Of a stretch of DNA of 64,000 nucleotides, positions 12,301-23,952 are shown one piece after another. Under the pieces are notes generated by a model, which was given only the letters and a program-made list of their open reading frames with translations, had not been told where the DNA came from and made no database searches. This stretch comes from Ustilaginoidea virens (taxonomy: Eukaryota > Ascomycota > Sordariomycetes > Hypocreales > Clavicipitaceae), in the NCBI RefSeq assembly GCF_000687475.1, contig NC_057316.1:5952001-6016000 (forward strand). Reading direction: 5' to 3'. The first letter of the stretch is position 1; the number at the start of each line of letters is the position of its first letter. The position numbers were made by a program, and so were the translations under genes.

Positions 12301-13812
12301 AGTAGGAAAATATTGCGTAACCGCCCTATTTTTCGCATTAAGAAAGATACAAATAATAACCCGGTTAAATATAAGGCACGATTAGTTATTAAAGGCTTTA
12401 TACAGGTATCTAGGCAAGACTTTACGGAGACCTATGCCTCTACTTCGATCCCACTAATATAGAGGATTATCCTTGCTCTTACTACTGCAAACAATTAGGA
12501 AATAGAGCAGATCGACTTTATTAGTGCCTTTCTAAATAGTGAACTACTAGAGACGATTTATATAGAGATTCTAGCTAGTTTTCTAGAATTTGCAAAAAGC
12601 CTACTCTTACCTAACCTAGCCTTATAGTCTAACTAGTAGCATTATCGACTTCTAGCCTTACTTACTAAGGTTGGATATAACCCCTCTGCATTATAGGTCA
12701 TACTATTAAAGAAAGCCTTATATAGGCTAAAATAAGGCCCTCGCGAGTGGCAGTTATAGTTAAAAGACCTTCTAGTGCAAGAGGGTTTTAAGCCATTACT
12801 TTCTAATACTGCCGTCTTCTATAATAAAGGAACGCATACCTTTATTATGACCTATATGGATGACTACTTGATTATCGGTCTGGACCTTAGCTATATTGAC
12901 CAGCTTAAGGCTAAGTTCCATAAGGTATATACTATAGAAGACCGAAGACCTGCCTCCTTCTTTCTAAGAGTGCAGATTATTAGGGATAGAGAAAAGGGCC
13001 TATTATAGCTGCACCAATCGCAATTTATTGCAGAAGTCCTTAAGAAATTCAACCTTAAGGACGCACAACCGCATCTAATCCCGCTACAGCCCGGTATACT
13101 TACTAAGGCTGACGATACGCCACTAGATGCTAATAATCAATACTTATTCCAGCAGCTGGTAGGGATATCGATATGGTTGATAATGATATTAAGACCTAAC
13201 CTTACCTTTCCAATATAATACCTATCACGATATATACAACAGGCTTCCACTACACAGCTTAATACTACTAAGGGCGCTTTTCGCTACTTAGCTAGTACAG
13301 CAAATACAGCCATTTATTACCGAGCCGCTAAAGCTACTGTAGTATTAGCTGCATTTTCTAATAGCGATTTTGCTAGGTGCCGGCTGACTTTAAAGTCCAC
13401 TAGTAGTTATCTTACTACCTTAAATGGTGGACCTATTAGCTGGAGGTTAAAACGGTCTTCGACTGTAGTTTTATCAATACTTAAAGCCGAGTCTGATGCA
13501 ATGCTTAAGGCGCTTCGCGAAGTAGAATAGATATCTAATTTATTTAAAGAAATCCAGGTCGATATTCAACGCCCGATACCACTATACTGCGATAACCAAG
13601 GGTCTATTTCTAATGCAAATAACCCAAATCAGCATACCCACACTAAGCATACCTTGCTTAAATTCCGGTATATACATAAGAAGGCCCACGGTAGCCTAGT
13701 AAAAATATCTTATTTACCCACGATAGATATGCCTGCGGATAGACTTACCAAACCACTCCCAAGCCCGAAATTCCCCATATTTCGGCAATTATTAGGGCTG
13801 CAATCCCTATAA
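9361..13812 (+). pseudogene. pol part of Copia X gag-pol, degenerate
   Basis: This covers protease, integrase, reverse transcriptase and RNase H of element X, colinear with Y. At the protease site the DTG region reads D-T-stop-S, since TAG replaces GGT-related sequence near 9490. The reverse transcriptase motif YMDDY lies at about 12,855. The RNase H end matches Y and stops at TAA 13810-13812. The frame is 1,484 codons without net frameshift but has many TAG/TAA codons. Relative to Y the differences are overwhelmingly transitions. Confidence 0.85.
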
Positions 13813-13888
13813 TTTTTTTCTTCTTTTTTATAGGACTTCTCTCTTTTATTCTAACGCTAGGATTAGCCATATTGCTAATCAGAGGGGG

Positions 13889-14582
13889 TGTTAAAATCAA
13901 CGCCTTTTTAGCTATATTTTAGTACTAGTCTCGCCACCATACGACGTTTCTGCGTTGAGATATCGCGGTGGCTATACCAGGCGCTATGGTGGGGCACAGC
14001 GCCCTACAACGCCGATTACAGTGGGCCACAGCGCCGGTCACGGCACCGGCACAGCGCCCCACAGCCGGCCACAGCGGCCGGTCACAGCGGGCCACAGGGC
14101 CCACAACAGGCGGCGCATTTCTACGGGATTACCAAATGGGCAAACCAGCACTTTCGGCCTTCTACATACAGTCACCCGCTACACCGGTCATTTACGGCAG
14201 ACCGATATAGGGCTTCCGGCCCGTACGGCAGGCTATTATAGGGCATCCGGCACACCGCTATAAGCCACTGGGCTTGGTTGGGTATGCACTGGGTAGGATA
14301 TTGGGCAGACCGACTTTTCGTCGGGTTTTTCGCTATTTTTGCGGTTTTTCATTATTTTCAACCACTTTTTCAAGATGGTAGAAATATACCCAAAATTCCC
14401 TCTTTCTAGCTAGAATAGTCACCAACAATTAGAATCAGATTTCCCTAACATCTTTACTCTGGTCAACCCCGTGTGTGCATTTTTAATCTTTAACCAGCTT
14501 GTTTTATTCTGCAACGCCTTGTACGCCACTGTCGGTACTTAGTATACTTTCTAATAGTGTTCTGAGTCACCATTTTGCAACA
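13889..14582 (+). repeat. 3' LTR of Copia X
   Basis: This 694-bp LTR runs from TGTTAAAATC to CAACA. A purine tract (13881-13888) precedes it. It contains one copy of the GC-rich block and lacks the 44-bp duplication of the Y 3' LTR. It is slightly shorter than the Y 5' LTR because of small internal deletions. Confidence 0.9.
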
Positions 14583-16060
14583 TAAAGTATATTGCCTTAA
14601 GCTAGATATACTTCGATAGGCGATTAGTAATAACTATAAGGAATTATGGGTCGGATGCATTATATGCGGGAAGATCTATTATAAAGTCAATAGAAATCTG
14701 CGACTAAAATCGGTCTAGGATAGGTAATAACTATAGTAGGCCTTAGCGCAATTATCGGCTCTTATATACCCTATAGTATTAGCAATTCCGGATATATCTT
14801 ACTACCGCTAAAGATATATTATCGAAGTAGTAGTCTCGATATAATAATTAGAATATAGTATTCTTCCCTAGATGGCCTATAGTGGGTGATTTATAGTATT
14901 GCTATATAACTATAGTAGTTAGGGGTTTAAAAAAAGGGAGCTATATTTGCCTCTAGTAGAGAAGCGTACTATAGGCATTTAGGGTATAATTTATAATTTA
15001 TTCTTTTATCGAAGCCTTAGTTGGAAAGTATCTTTCGCCTATCGCTATTACTACCTAATATACCCTATACGTTTTATCTTTAGCTATAGCCTAATCCTAG
15101 AGTGCCTAAAGGTAGGAATCGGCGAAAATACATAAGCTATTAGGTAAGCTAAATCCTAAAGGTATAATTATAGGAACCGGTTTAGTAATTAAGTCTAGGT
15201 AGAATACTAAAATCGATAATAATTTTAAGATCTAGTTAATCTTTAGTATTATATTACCGGCTTTTTATTCCCATCGAGATAGCACATTAGGGTATTAAGC
15301 CTATAACCCTGGCTTATACTAGAGATAGAAATTAAAGAGTGTTAGTATTTCGGCCTATTTAGCCTGCTATTCTAATATCTTATAGGGTTAAGCAAAATAC
15401 TCTAGATTCTTATAGTCCGTAAGAATAGTAAATAGGGAGGCTATTAATCAGAGTTTAACTAACTACGCCTTAAGATAAAAGATAATAGTAAAAAGCTCCT
15501 TATCGTAAATTATATAATTCTATTTAGCATCTATTAGGTATATAGAATAATATATAATAGGGTAGAGGATTCTATCCTCCCTAATTTAAGAGAGGTAGCT
15601 ACTAAAAGTAGTACTAAAGCTATCTACTTTAAGAATTGTCTCCTTATTAGGGTCCTATTAAGCGAGAACTAGGTATAAGATAAAGCAATACTTAAATGCT
15701 TAGAATGCCTCTTCTTCTTTATCTAACTATTAAAAGGGAATCCCCTTCTTTATTAATTTAACTAAAGGTTCGGCGAATCGGGAGAAATTAAAGATAAAAT
15801 CATAATAAAAATTTATAAAGCTAAAGAAGCTTTAGACCCCTTTTAGTTTTATAAGGGCTTTTTAGTTTTAAATAGCCTTAATCTTTTTAGGATTTAGGCG
15901 GATCTCTTTTCTTACCGTTATAATATAACCTAGATAATGGACTTCTATTATAGTAAAATTATACTTCTCTAAGTCTAGGTTAAAACTAGCATCCTAAAGT
16001 CATCGAAGTATATCTTTAATGCATCCTATATAGTCCTTTTGCGATCCTAAGGTATAAATA

Positions 16061-16099
16061 AAGATATTATTAAGATATATAATCGCAAAATCCCTAAGT
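16061..16099 (-). pseudogene. Gypsy reverse transcriptase catalytic motif, mutated
   Basis: The minus-strand translation reads FAIIYLNNIFIYT. Gypsy reverse transcriptases carry YLDD at this position. Both aspartates are Asn codons, each one G-to-A change away from Asp. This marks the family and shows the copy is catalytically dead. Confidence 0.75.
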
Positions 16100-18530
16100 A
16101 TATTTCCTAAAGCCCTATTAATATATCGTTAGAATATTATAAGAGCTCTAGTAAGGCTAAAAGGTATAATAAGCTACTTAAAGAGGCCGAATTATATGCG
16201 AAATACAGTAAGGTATTTATCGCCTTCTATAATATAGATTTTATAGAATGCTATATATATATCGACTTTAGTAAACTATTTCGCCTAGGATAAAGATCGT
16301 AAGGTCTCTTTAATTAGTAGGAGGGGGTATTGGTCTTAAGCTATAATTTTATTTAGGGCTTAGTAATCTATACAAAAATACCACCTTTTATTCTTTTTCT
16401 TAGCTAAAAGGACTAAAGCTACTGCTAATAAGGAGCTTACCTAAATCTATCCCTTATCTATAAAGTTAGTTACCTATCTCTAAACCTTAAGAAGCTAATC
16501 CTATAGTATATTATATAATAGGCCCTAAGGTAGGTCTAATATGCTTCTATCCGGGGCCTTCTTAAGCTAAATATAATAGTCTAATATACTTTAGTATAGA
16601 GGAAGGCCAGAGGCTTTTTCCTTATTAAATAGGTCGCTAAATTGCTATAATTCTAGGGATAGCCCCTATAGCTTCTATAGAGATAGTATAGGGTCCTAAT
16701 ATAGCGGAAGCATAATACAGAGAATATATATTATCTCTTATAGGCTTATAGTAATAAAAGAGGTCGATTAGTCTTTAGAATGCTTTACCTATTAGAGTAT
16801 ACTATAGAAGACTAAACTAAGAATATTAACCGCAGTAGGGCTAGACTATTATACTACTAATTTCTAGATAATAAGATTGCCTACCGCTTTAATCTATATC
16901 TAACGTCATTTCGCTTGCAATATAATATTGCGGTATTCTATTTAAAGGAGACCTAAAATAATATTATAGGTAAGGCCTAGGATTATATAAAGTATAACCG
17001 TAAAAGGCTAGCTATTAATATTAATATCTATACGAACGATATATATAATAGAGGAAGTCGCTTCCTTATATTCCCCTAAATAGCTCTAAATCTCTACTAT
17101 CGTTCCGATTTTCCTATATTATAGTAGGCAGATAGGTTAGAGACCTAACAATTATACCGTTTTTTCGCTTATAGCACTATAGCAATTATAATCCGAGTCG
17201 ATTAAGGTATTAATAAAAATATAAGATTTATATAATATCGGTATTAAAAAGGGGTGCCTATTTATATATTTTATAATCTCTTTTATCTCTTTTATATAGA
17301 GTCCTTTTTATAATTAATTAGGGTTTTAGGCGTATACTTTAAGCCCTCTTATAAGATTAAGCTTAAAGGCTAGTCTTTTCCCTAAGAATTATTACTATTA
17401 TTATCTTTAGCGGCCTAAGAGTCTACTATAGCTACCTTAACTATTCCTAGTCTACAGGCCTTTTGCAAATAGTATTTCTATATATAGTAGGTAGAAGTAT
17501 TATAATAAAGATAAAAGTCCTTCTCCTATTGCTTATTAAAGACCTCCTATAAGACCTATTCGGCTATATATTACTTACTCTTTAAAGTAAGCTGGTTAAT
17601 ACCTATTATCTATATATTACCCTCTGCGTCCTAGTTATTATTTTATTAATTATAAGGAGGATTAGGGTAGCGCCTAATAGTTAGGCTAATCTTAAAATTA
17701 ATAGCAATTTAACGATAGCGGTCGACTACTATATAGTAGTTATTATAAGAGACCCTAAGTCCGATAATCTTATCGGCTATCCTAATATTTAATACAGAAC
17801 GGAGGTATTTAAGTTTTACTTCTTTAGGCTAGCTAATTCCTCCTATAAGCGTTAGTTTTTCTTTAAATCAGACGAAAAAAGCGGTAAAAGGTTCTTTAGG
17901 GCCTTAGTATAAAAAGTGCTTAAGTTTAGTAATTATATAGTCTTATCGATATAAATCCTTAAAGAGACATTAGAGGTATTTAAAGAATTTTACTATATTA
18001 TAATCGCAGGCTTTACTATTTTTAAAAAAGGCTGCAATTTATAATTAGACTATAGAAAATAGGTTTTAGAAGATAAATATCTACTGCATCTTTTCGTCCC
18101 TAATAAAATCCTTATCGACTTCGAGCTTATATTGCATAAAGGTTCGCTAGGCGGTAAATATTATCTTTTTGCCGTTAAAGGGGTCCCCCATCGGGATCGG
18201 CTTATACTTAGGTTAGGTATAAGCCGCATTAAGAGTAATAGGGGGGATAGGTCTGCCCTATTATATTACTAAGACCAATTAGTATTCCGGTTAGGGTTTA
18301 CTCGCCTACTCTGCAAGATAAGCCTATAAAGAGTTTATCTATAATTAAATCTATTATATGCCTTCGGAAAGTTACTATATTTAGGTGTGTATATTACGTC
18401 GGGGGCGCTACTGCCCCGTACTATCTGCCCCCGTTTTATTGGGCGCGCTCATTTCAATATCGTATAACGCTTGCATTATTAGTTCCATAATATAGAGTTA
18501 TAATAGTAAGACTGAGAGAGTCTATTTAAA

Positions 18531-18774
18531 TATAATGGACTAACCCTAGGGCGATTGCGAATAGGCATTAATAATATATATTAAATAGACTAAAGAGGAA
18601 GGAAAAGGATCTAAATAGGAACCTTCTATCTAGTCTATTTATATCCCGATTATAATATATATCGGAGTCTTAGTATAGTCCCGTAACTCTATCTATTGCC
18701 CTTCTTAGGCTAGACGCAGGCGCAGCCCGAGTCCTAGCCATATTATAGCGCGGGCGTAGCCCGAGCCCGTAACA
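18531..18774 (-). repeat. 5' LTR of Gypsy G3
   Basis: This 244-bp repeat runs from TATAATGGACTAACCC to CCCGTAACA. It aligns with the LTRs at 49416-49670 and 51195-51448, which start TGTGACGGACTAGCCC. All three share the internal CGATTGCGAATAGGC-type block and the GTAGCCCGAG-type block near the right end. Confidence 0.75.
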
Positions 18775-18899
18775 GATTATAATATATATAGTATCGTTTC
18801 TATATAGCTAAGCGTAATATAAGAAGAAGGAATAATATAATCCCTATTAATATAAAAGAGGAAGTATATAGATAGCTATTCTTCCCCTAAAAAAAAGAT

Positions 18900-20650
18900 A
18901 AGACTGGATTTATATCTAGCGAATAATCTCTAGCAAATAATAAATCTCTTTTTATAATCTAATTAATTATATAATAACGATTTTAATATATAGAGCTATT
19001 ATATAGCATTCGTAGTAATCAATACTTACTATAATAAGAAGAATAGGGTATCTAATAAAAACCTTCTATAATTAGAAAAGCCTAATATTAAGGATCTACC
19101 TAAACCCCCTAATTATTAGTATAAGATATTATACTATCTAATACGCGCTTAATTTATTAAGGTAGCGCATAAAGAAGTAAACGCCTTATAATAATACGGC
19201 ACTTAGAAGGAAATCGAGCATAGAAATGCCTATTCTATACCCTTACTATTTAAATAGGTCTTTATATATAAGACCGATAAAAATAACACTCTTACAAAGT
19301 ATAAAGCCAGAATATATATATAGGGCGATAAATAGGAATACTTAATTATCGATCAAATATATATAGCAACTCTAGTAGCATATACTTTTAGGGTATTTAT
19401 CGCTTTAGCGGCATACTTTAACCTTAAAATAAAGCAATTTGATATAAAGAATACTTTCCTCTATACTAAATATAGGGAAAATATAGAACCTATAATATAT
19501 AAGCTACCTAACGGTTTTAAACGCATAGGAATATATATAAAATTACTTAGAGCTCTATATAGCCTTAGAGACTCTCTAAAACTATAATTTAAGGAATTAA
19601 GCCGCATTCTAATAAAATATAGGCTTAAATCAAGTAAAGAAGAGCCTTATATCTTTTATATAGAATTATAGGATATAATCTTTATCTTCTTTATTAATAA
19701 TATTCTTATCGCTTTTTATAAAAATATAGTAAAAGCAGTAGAAAAGATTATTAAGGAACTAAAGGAAGTATACGATTTAGATAATAAAAGCGATGCCTAA
19801 TATTTCCTAGGTATTTAAATCATTAAAGATAGGCCTTAATATTATATTTATTTAAATTATGCTATATATATTAGGAAGATAAGCGAAAAATTTAATTAAA
19901 TAGGTAAAGGAATATTCCCTCTAATACTAATAATAATTATAGAGCTTTCTCCCTTTCAAGAAGAAACTTAGAAAGAAAATATATATATATTTTAAATAAA
20001 GATTAGCTTTATTCTTTATATAGCGATTATAATAAGACTAGATATAGCCTATACGGCAGCCAAATTATATTAATTTATAACCAACCCTAGCCCTAAGCAC
20101 TATAAAGCTATTAATCGAGCTATTAGATATCTCGCTATAACTAAGCACCTTACGTTATACTATAGCGGTAGCGCTAAGATATAGTCTATATAAATCTCAA
20201 GCGATACTTTTTATATAGACGATATTACTACTTAGAGATCTTTCTAAGGATATATAATTAAACTCTTCGGCAGACCTATTATATAGAAAAAAGCAATATA
20301 TCAACCTATAGTAATAATATTAACTACTAAAGCTAAACTACTTACTTTATAGTAAGTAGCAAAGGAGACTATAGCATTAAAGCGCCTTTTTAAGGATTTA
20401 CGCTTTTAAATTAATAGGAATTAGACCATTAGTTATAACAATTAATAGACAATTCGCTTAATCATTTGCGATATAAAATGCATTAATACTAAATTAAGAT
20501 ATATTAATATATATAATTTATAGTTAAAATAGGAGTACCACCGAGGTAGCTTTTAGATATTATACCTCCTAATAGCGGAAATACCATCTAATAGATTTAT
20601 AAAGGCATTTAATAGATAAAAATTCAAATACTTTTAAGGAATACTTAATA
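18900..20650 (+). pseudogene. Copia-type reverse transcriptase/RNase H remnant (family C)
   Basis: The plus-strand translation shows a degraded Copia reverse transcriptase. It contains KYKARI (about 19,300), KQFDIKNTFLYTK (about 19,433-19,470), LLRALYSLR (about 19,540) and FFINNIL where active enzymes have DD (about 19,690). An RNase H and C-terminal region follows (about 20,000-20,640). Stops are TAG/TAA throughout. It differs strongly from families A and B in sequence and is far more AT-rich. I could not define LTRs. Boundaries are approximate. Confidence 0.65.
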
Positions 20651-22329
20651 TAATAGATATATATATATAACCGTATATTTACAATATTAAGACGGCATAT
20701 CCAAGTAGTTACTTTATAATATAGATAGAGGGGGGCCTAAGATATATTAGCCTATAAGAATAATAATATATAGTGCCCCCCCCTCTTTTAGTAAAATATT
20801 AATCAAGGCAAATATAATATATAAAGCGATAAATAAAGTAAAGTAAAGCGAAAATAAGTAAACTATCTACCTAAGCAACTCGGCGAATTGCCTAAAGAGG
20901 TCCCTTACTTTAGCTTTCCTCTCTTTATCTATTATTAGCGCGCCTTTAGTAGTAGTATTAGCCCTCCTAATAATAGGAGCTTCCCTATATACTAAGTTAG
21001 GCTCGGCAATAAGGCAAAGTTATAGCCGAATTAATATTCGGCACTAATCGTATAACTGCTTAAGTATTATTATTTAAGCAAATAATATATATAAAAGATA
21101 GCTTACCTTTTTATCCCCTTCGTCTTTAATATATAATATCTATATAATAAGGGGAACTAACGATAGATAATTAGCTATTATTAGCAATAAATAATACATT
21201 AAAGTAAATATTAAGCTTACTAAGGCCGATAAGGGTGATTCCCTGCCTTATACGCTATATAGTATTAAGAGCGATTATTACTCTCTTAATAAGGCCTATA
21301 GTTACCCTTACTAGTAGTAATCGTATAAATATACCCTTTATAAGGGATTACTTAATAAATGCCTAGTTTAGGCTATATAGGCTATAATAGCATAATTAGT
21401 TATAAAATGTATTTACTAATAAATAATAGTGCTAGGAAGTTTTTATTTAAGCTACCTTTGGCTTAGCAGAAGAAGCCCTAGCCGAAGCCTATTGCTTTAA
21501 CTTTCTCACTAGAGAATACTTATAAGCTTCCGCAGGCAGAGGGGGCTATAAGTCTCTTACTAAAAGCTTATCTATCAGAGGCAAGCCTAGCAATAGTATA
21601 TTAAGGGAAGTATCGCTAATACCTTTACGATATTTAAACTCGGTCGAAATACCTAATTCTTTCGCATAAATAGTAGCGGCAGTAATAGCGGCACTCTACT
21701 TCGACGAAGAAGTAGTACTAAGGTCCACCCTAATATCTACTCTAAACGCTAAAGCATTATACTTAGGCTACTTGCCCTCTCTAGCCGTAGTAGTCCTATT
21801 ATGCAAACGGACTATAGTAATAACGATTAAAATGTAGGATATAATTGTAATAATTAGTATTATTAAATAAGAAAGAAAGGTAGGAAAAGAGTATTTTTAA
21901 GTATACTAATATATAGAGCCAAGGGTAGGTCTAGCATAATAAAAGCTTACTTTACTATTATTCGGCCCTTTAACTAGATAGCTTCTTACTTTCGCTTAAT
22001 AATACAGTAAAATACCAAAGTTTTAAGTTTTTGTGTGCAGTTAAGCCTGCTTAATAGCTTTATTTTATGTAGGTATAACTAGAGGATATATCGCACTATA
22101 GCGGAGGCACTACCACCGCTCTACTAGAGCTAGTCCACTTATTTATATAATGCGTAGTAAAGGCCACGTATGACTTATGCGTAAGTCCTTACTAGATAGG
22201 CCTTTAGCGCAGTTCTCTTTTATTTTATATGCACTATCCTATATGTATGCTAGATATGCTATAGAGTACTATATATAGGAGCATACATCGCCCTTGCTTA
22301 GGTAGTAATTAAGGGCTATTATGCACCTT
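20651..22329. other. AT-rich, unclassified repeat-like DNA
   Basis: No gene is recognised. A G-run (20730-20735, context AGAGGGGGGCC) and a C-run (20776-20783, context GCCCCCCCCTCT) form an inverted pair about 40 bases apart. They could be two opposed polypurine tracts. At 21,450-21,830 the minus strand has a long stretch with few stops that looks like a decayed coding region, but I recognise no family. Base composition changes abruptly to host-like at about 22,330. Confidence 0.5.
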
Positions 22330-22561
22330 TGCTAGTGAGCCCCGCACACCGCGATAACTTATCCCGTCCGCAATTCGGCATGGAACATGGCAAGCCCCGT
22401 ACTTACGCGCTAAACCACATTCATCGCGCACAAGCGACTCCCCTCACACAACCCATCAAAAACTTCCCTCAGCCCCACCATCACGAAAGCTCTCCACGAC
22501 AACACTTCCCCCTCCTCAACGTCCAGCCAAGATCGCCTCCGATCTCGAAAAGGAAACAGGC

Positions 22562-22574
22562 AAAAAAAAAAAAA
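22562..22574 (+). promoter_or_regulatory. Poly(A) run abutting the eIF3k start codon
   Basis: Thirteen consecutive A residues end directly at the ATG. A-rich leaders are known to favour initiation that depends on poly(A)-binding protein and less on cap-binding factors. Whether this run is in the mRNA or acts that way here is inference. Confidence 0.45.
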
Positions 22575-23554
22575 ATGAACGGCGAAGACCCGCCCGAGCG
22601 GCCCGACTACATTACCAACATCATCAATGGTCTCGAGCGCTATAATCCCGAGGCTGTCAGTAGCTTGGAGACCTATCTGCAGGAGCAATGTGAACAAAAG
22701 TTTTGCGACTCGAATGCCAACCGGACCTTGCTCAAACTGTGCGTATGGCTTCTTTCCTTACCCGCTTACAGGCGCATTGCTCGCTTGGGCATCTCTTTGG
22801 ATCTTGGTGGGACTGCATGATGATACATTTGTCAACGTTTCCTATTGCCTGACAGCGGCAATGTGATCACACCCCGCCCGCGCATGTGAAGTCAGCAATA
22901 TAAGCTATATCTTAAGAGTGCCCTGGACAAGCGGATCCTGTTTTCCCATCACTCTTTGGGGGGGCGAGGTGGAACCCCAAGAACATCTCTTGCTGACTCA
23001 ATGTGCTGCGCTCGCTTAGGTATCAGCTGAACCCCGATCGATTGAAGGATGAGGTCGTCACAAACATTCTCGTCAAGGCCATGACCTTGTTCCCCTCGCC
23101 GCAATTCTCTCTAGCCCTGCACCTCGTCAATCCTTCCGCCGTGGTCTCTGGTGAGCTCCACGAAGCTGTAACCAAGTTGCGCTCTCTGAACTCGCAGCTT
23201 GAGGGAGCCCAGTACGCTCAGTTCTGGGCTTCCGTTGATGGAGACGATCTGTGCGCAGACTTGATCGCCGATATCTCCGGTTTCGAGGACGTTATCCGAC
23301 ACCGCATCGCGCTACTCGTGTCTCAGGCCTTCCGAGAGCTCAAGCTCACCCATCTCGAGTCGTGGCTGGGTCTGAGCGAGGACGCCACTCGCAAGTTTGT
23401 CACCGATGCTGCTGGCTGGACTGTCGACGGAGATGGCAATATCAAAGTCCCCTCGAACCCCGACAATGAGGCCAAGAAGGCCGAGATTCGTGAGGATGTC
23501 AATGTTGAGCAGTTTTCGAGAGTGATTCGCCGATCATGGGAGGACACTCTGTAA
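22575..23554 (+). CDS. Eukaryotic translation initiation factor 3 subunit K (eIF3k)
   Basis: This encodes the small PCI-domain subunit of eIF3, the scaffold that recruits the 40S ribosome and mRNA at initiation; it acts in the cytoplasm. Exons are 22575-22738 and 23020-23554; the 282-nt intron has donor GTGCGT and acceptor CTTAG. The product is 232 aa, near the usual family length. Recognised segments are the N-terminal DYITNIINGLERYNP, LLKLYQLNP across the junction, the PCI helices, and the C-terminal segment starting DNEAKKAEI with FSRVIRRSWEDTL. The start at 22575 is chosen because it gives the family N-terminus. An in-frame ATG at 22380 would add 65 unrelated residues. Thirteen A residues (22562-22574) directly precede the ATG. 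An AATAAA lies at 23607-23612. eIF3k is dispensable in some fungi but widely kept in filamentous ascomycetes. Confidence 0.93.
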
Positions 23555-23952
23555 AAGCAGAACGGGGATACGAAGCATCACATGATTGATTAGGACCACG
23601 ACGTAGAATAAAAAAGGATCGGGAACGTGTTGGGGACGTTATGGGGATGAGGATGAAGAAATCACCAAATGCCACGAGTGTGATATCGGCTAGCGTGATG
23701 GTATTGGCAGGAAGCACAGGCTAAAAAGAGAGGTGTGGAGGAAGACCCCAACCAGGGCGTTACCATCGGACATATATCATGGAGATAGCCGTGTCGAGAT
23801 CTGCTAAACTCAGCGCAGAACCATGTCTTCAAGACCAATCTGCTGTTGTTTCAGTCTGGGATTCCCATGATTGAAAGCACCATTTCATGTGTTTCAGAGA
23901 ACGCTGTTGGTGGACGTCGCGTACAAGAGACTGTCGAGCCGGATCCTCTCGT
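23555..23952. other. Convergent 3' intergenic space between eIF3k and the PDCD2/Tsr4 homologue
   Basis: These 398 bp lie between two stop codons on opposite strands. AATAAA at 23607-23612 fits the eIF3k polyadenylation signal. I see no further gene; short open frames here are not supported. Confidence 0.6.

Larger units (their letters stand above)
1..14582 (+). mobile_element. Ty1/Copia retrotransposon X, interrupted by nested copy Y
   Basis: This is a Copia-type LTR retrotransposon whose left LTR is cut by the window edge. Visible parts are the end of the 5' LTR (1-223), a primer site, gag (503-1750), pol (9361-13812) and the 3' LTR (13889-14582). It is split at 1750/9356 by element Y. The flanks of Y carry the direct repeat ATAAC (1746-1750 and 9356-9360). 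Leaving out Y and one ATAAC, the reading frame from 503 runs in register through the reverse transcriptase (12775) to the stop at 13810-13812. The gag start codon reads ATA at 503, where Y has ATG. Stops are nearly all TAG or TAA at positions expected for Trp or Gln, as in RIP. The right flank TAAAG enters Gypsy sequence, so X itself is probably inserted there. Confidence 0.9.
14583..18774 (-). mobile_element. Ty3/Gypsy retrotransposon G3, truncated by Copia X
   Basis: This minus-strand Gypsy element is heavily mutated to AT. Read on the minus strand from its 5' LTR (18774-18531), it shows a gag-like region (about 17,300-18,450), then reverse transcriptase. The catalytic motif there reads YLNN in place of YLDD (16061-16099). 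RNase H follows, with the DYKNLEYF-like motif near 15,400, then integrase sequence up to the Copia X boundary. The segment 14,588-15,090 aligns with the internal sequence of the Gypsy copies at 50,716-51,190 and 52,495-52,990. No open frame of useful length remains. Confidence 0.78.

Noticed and set aside
22380..22574. A 65-residue N-terminal extension of eIF3k from the in-frame ATG at 22380
   Set aside because: The extension is basic and Pro/His-rich with a Lys run from the poly(A) tract, is unlike the family, and would exceed the normal length.
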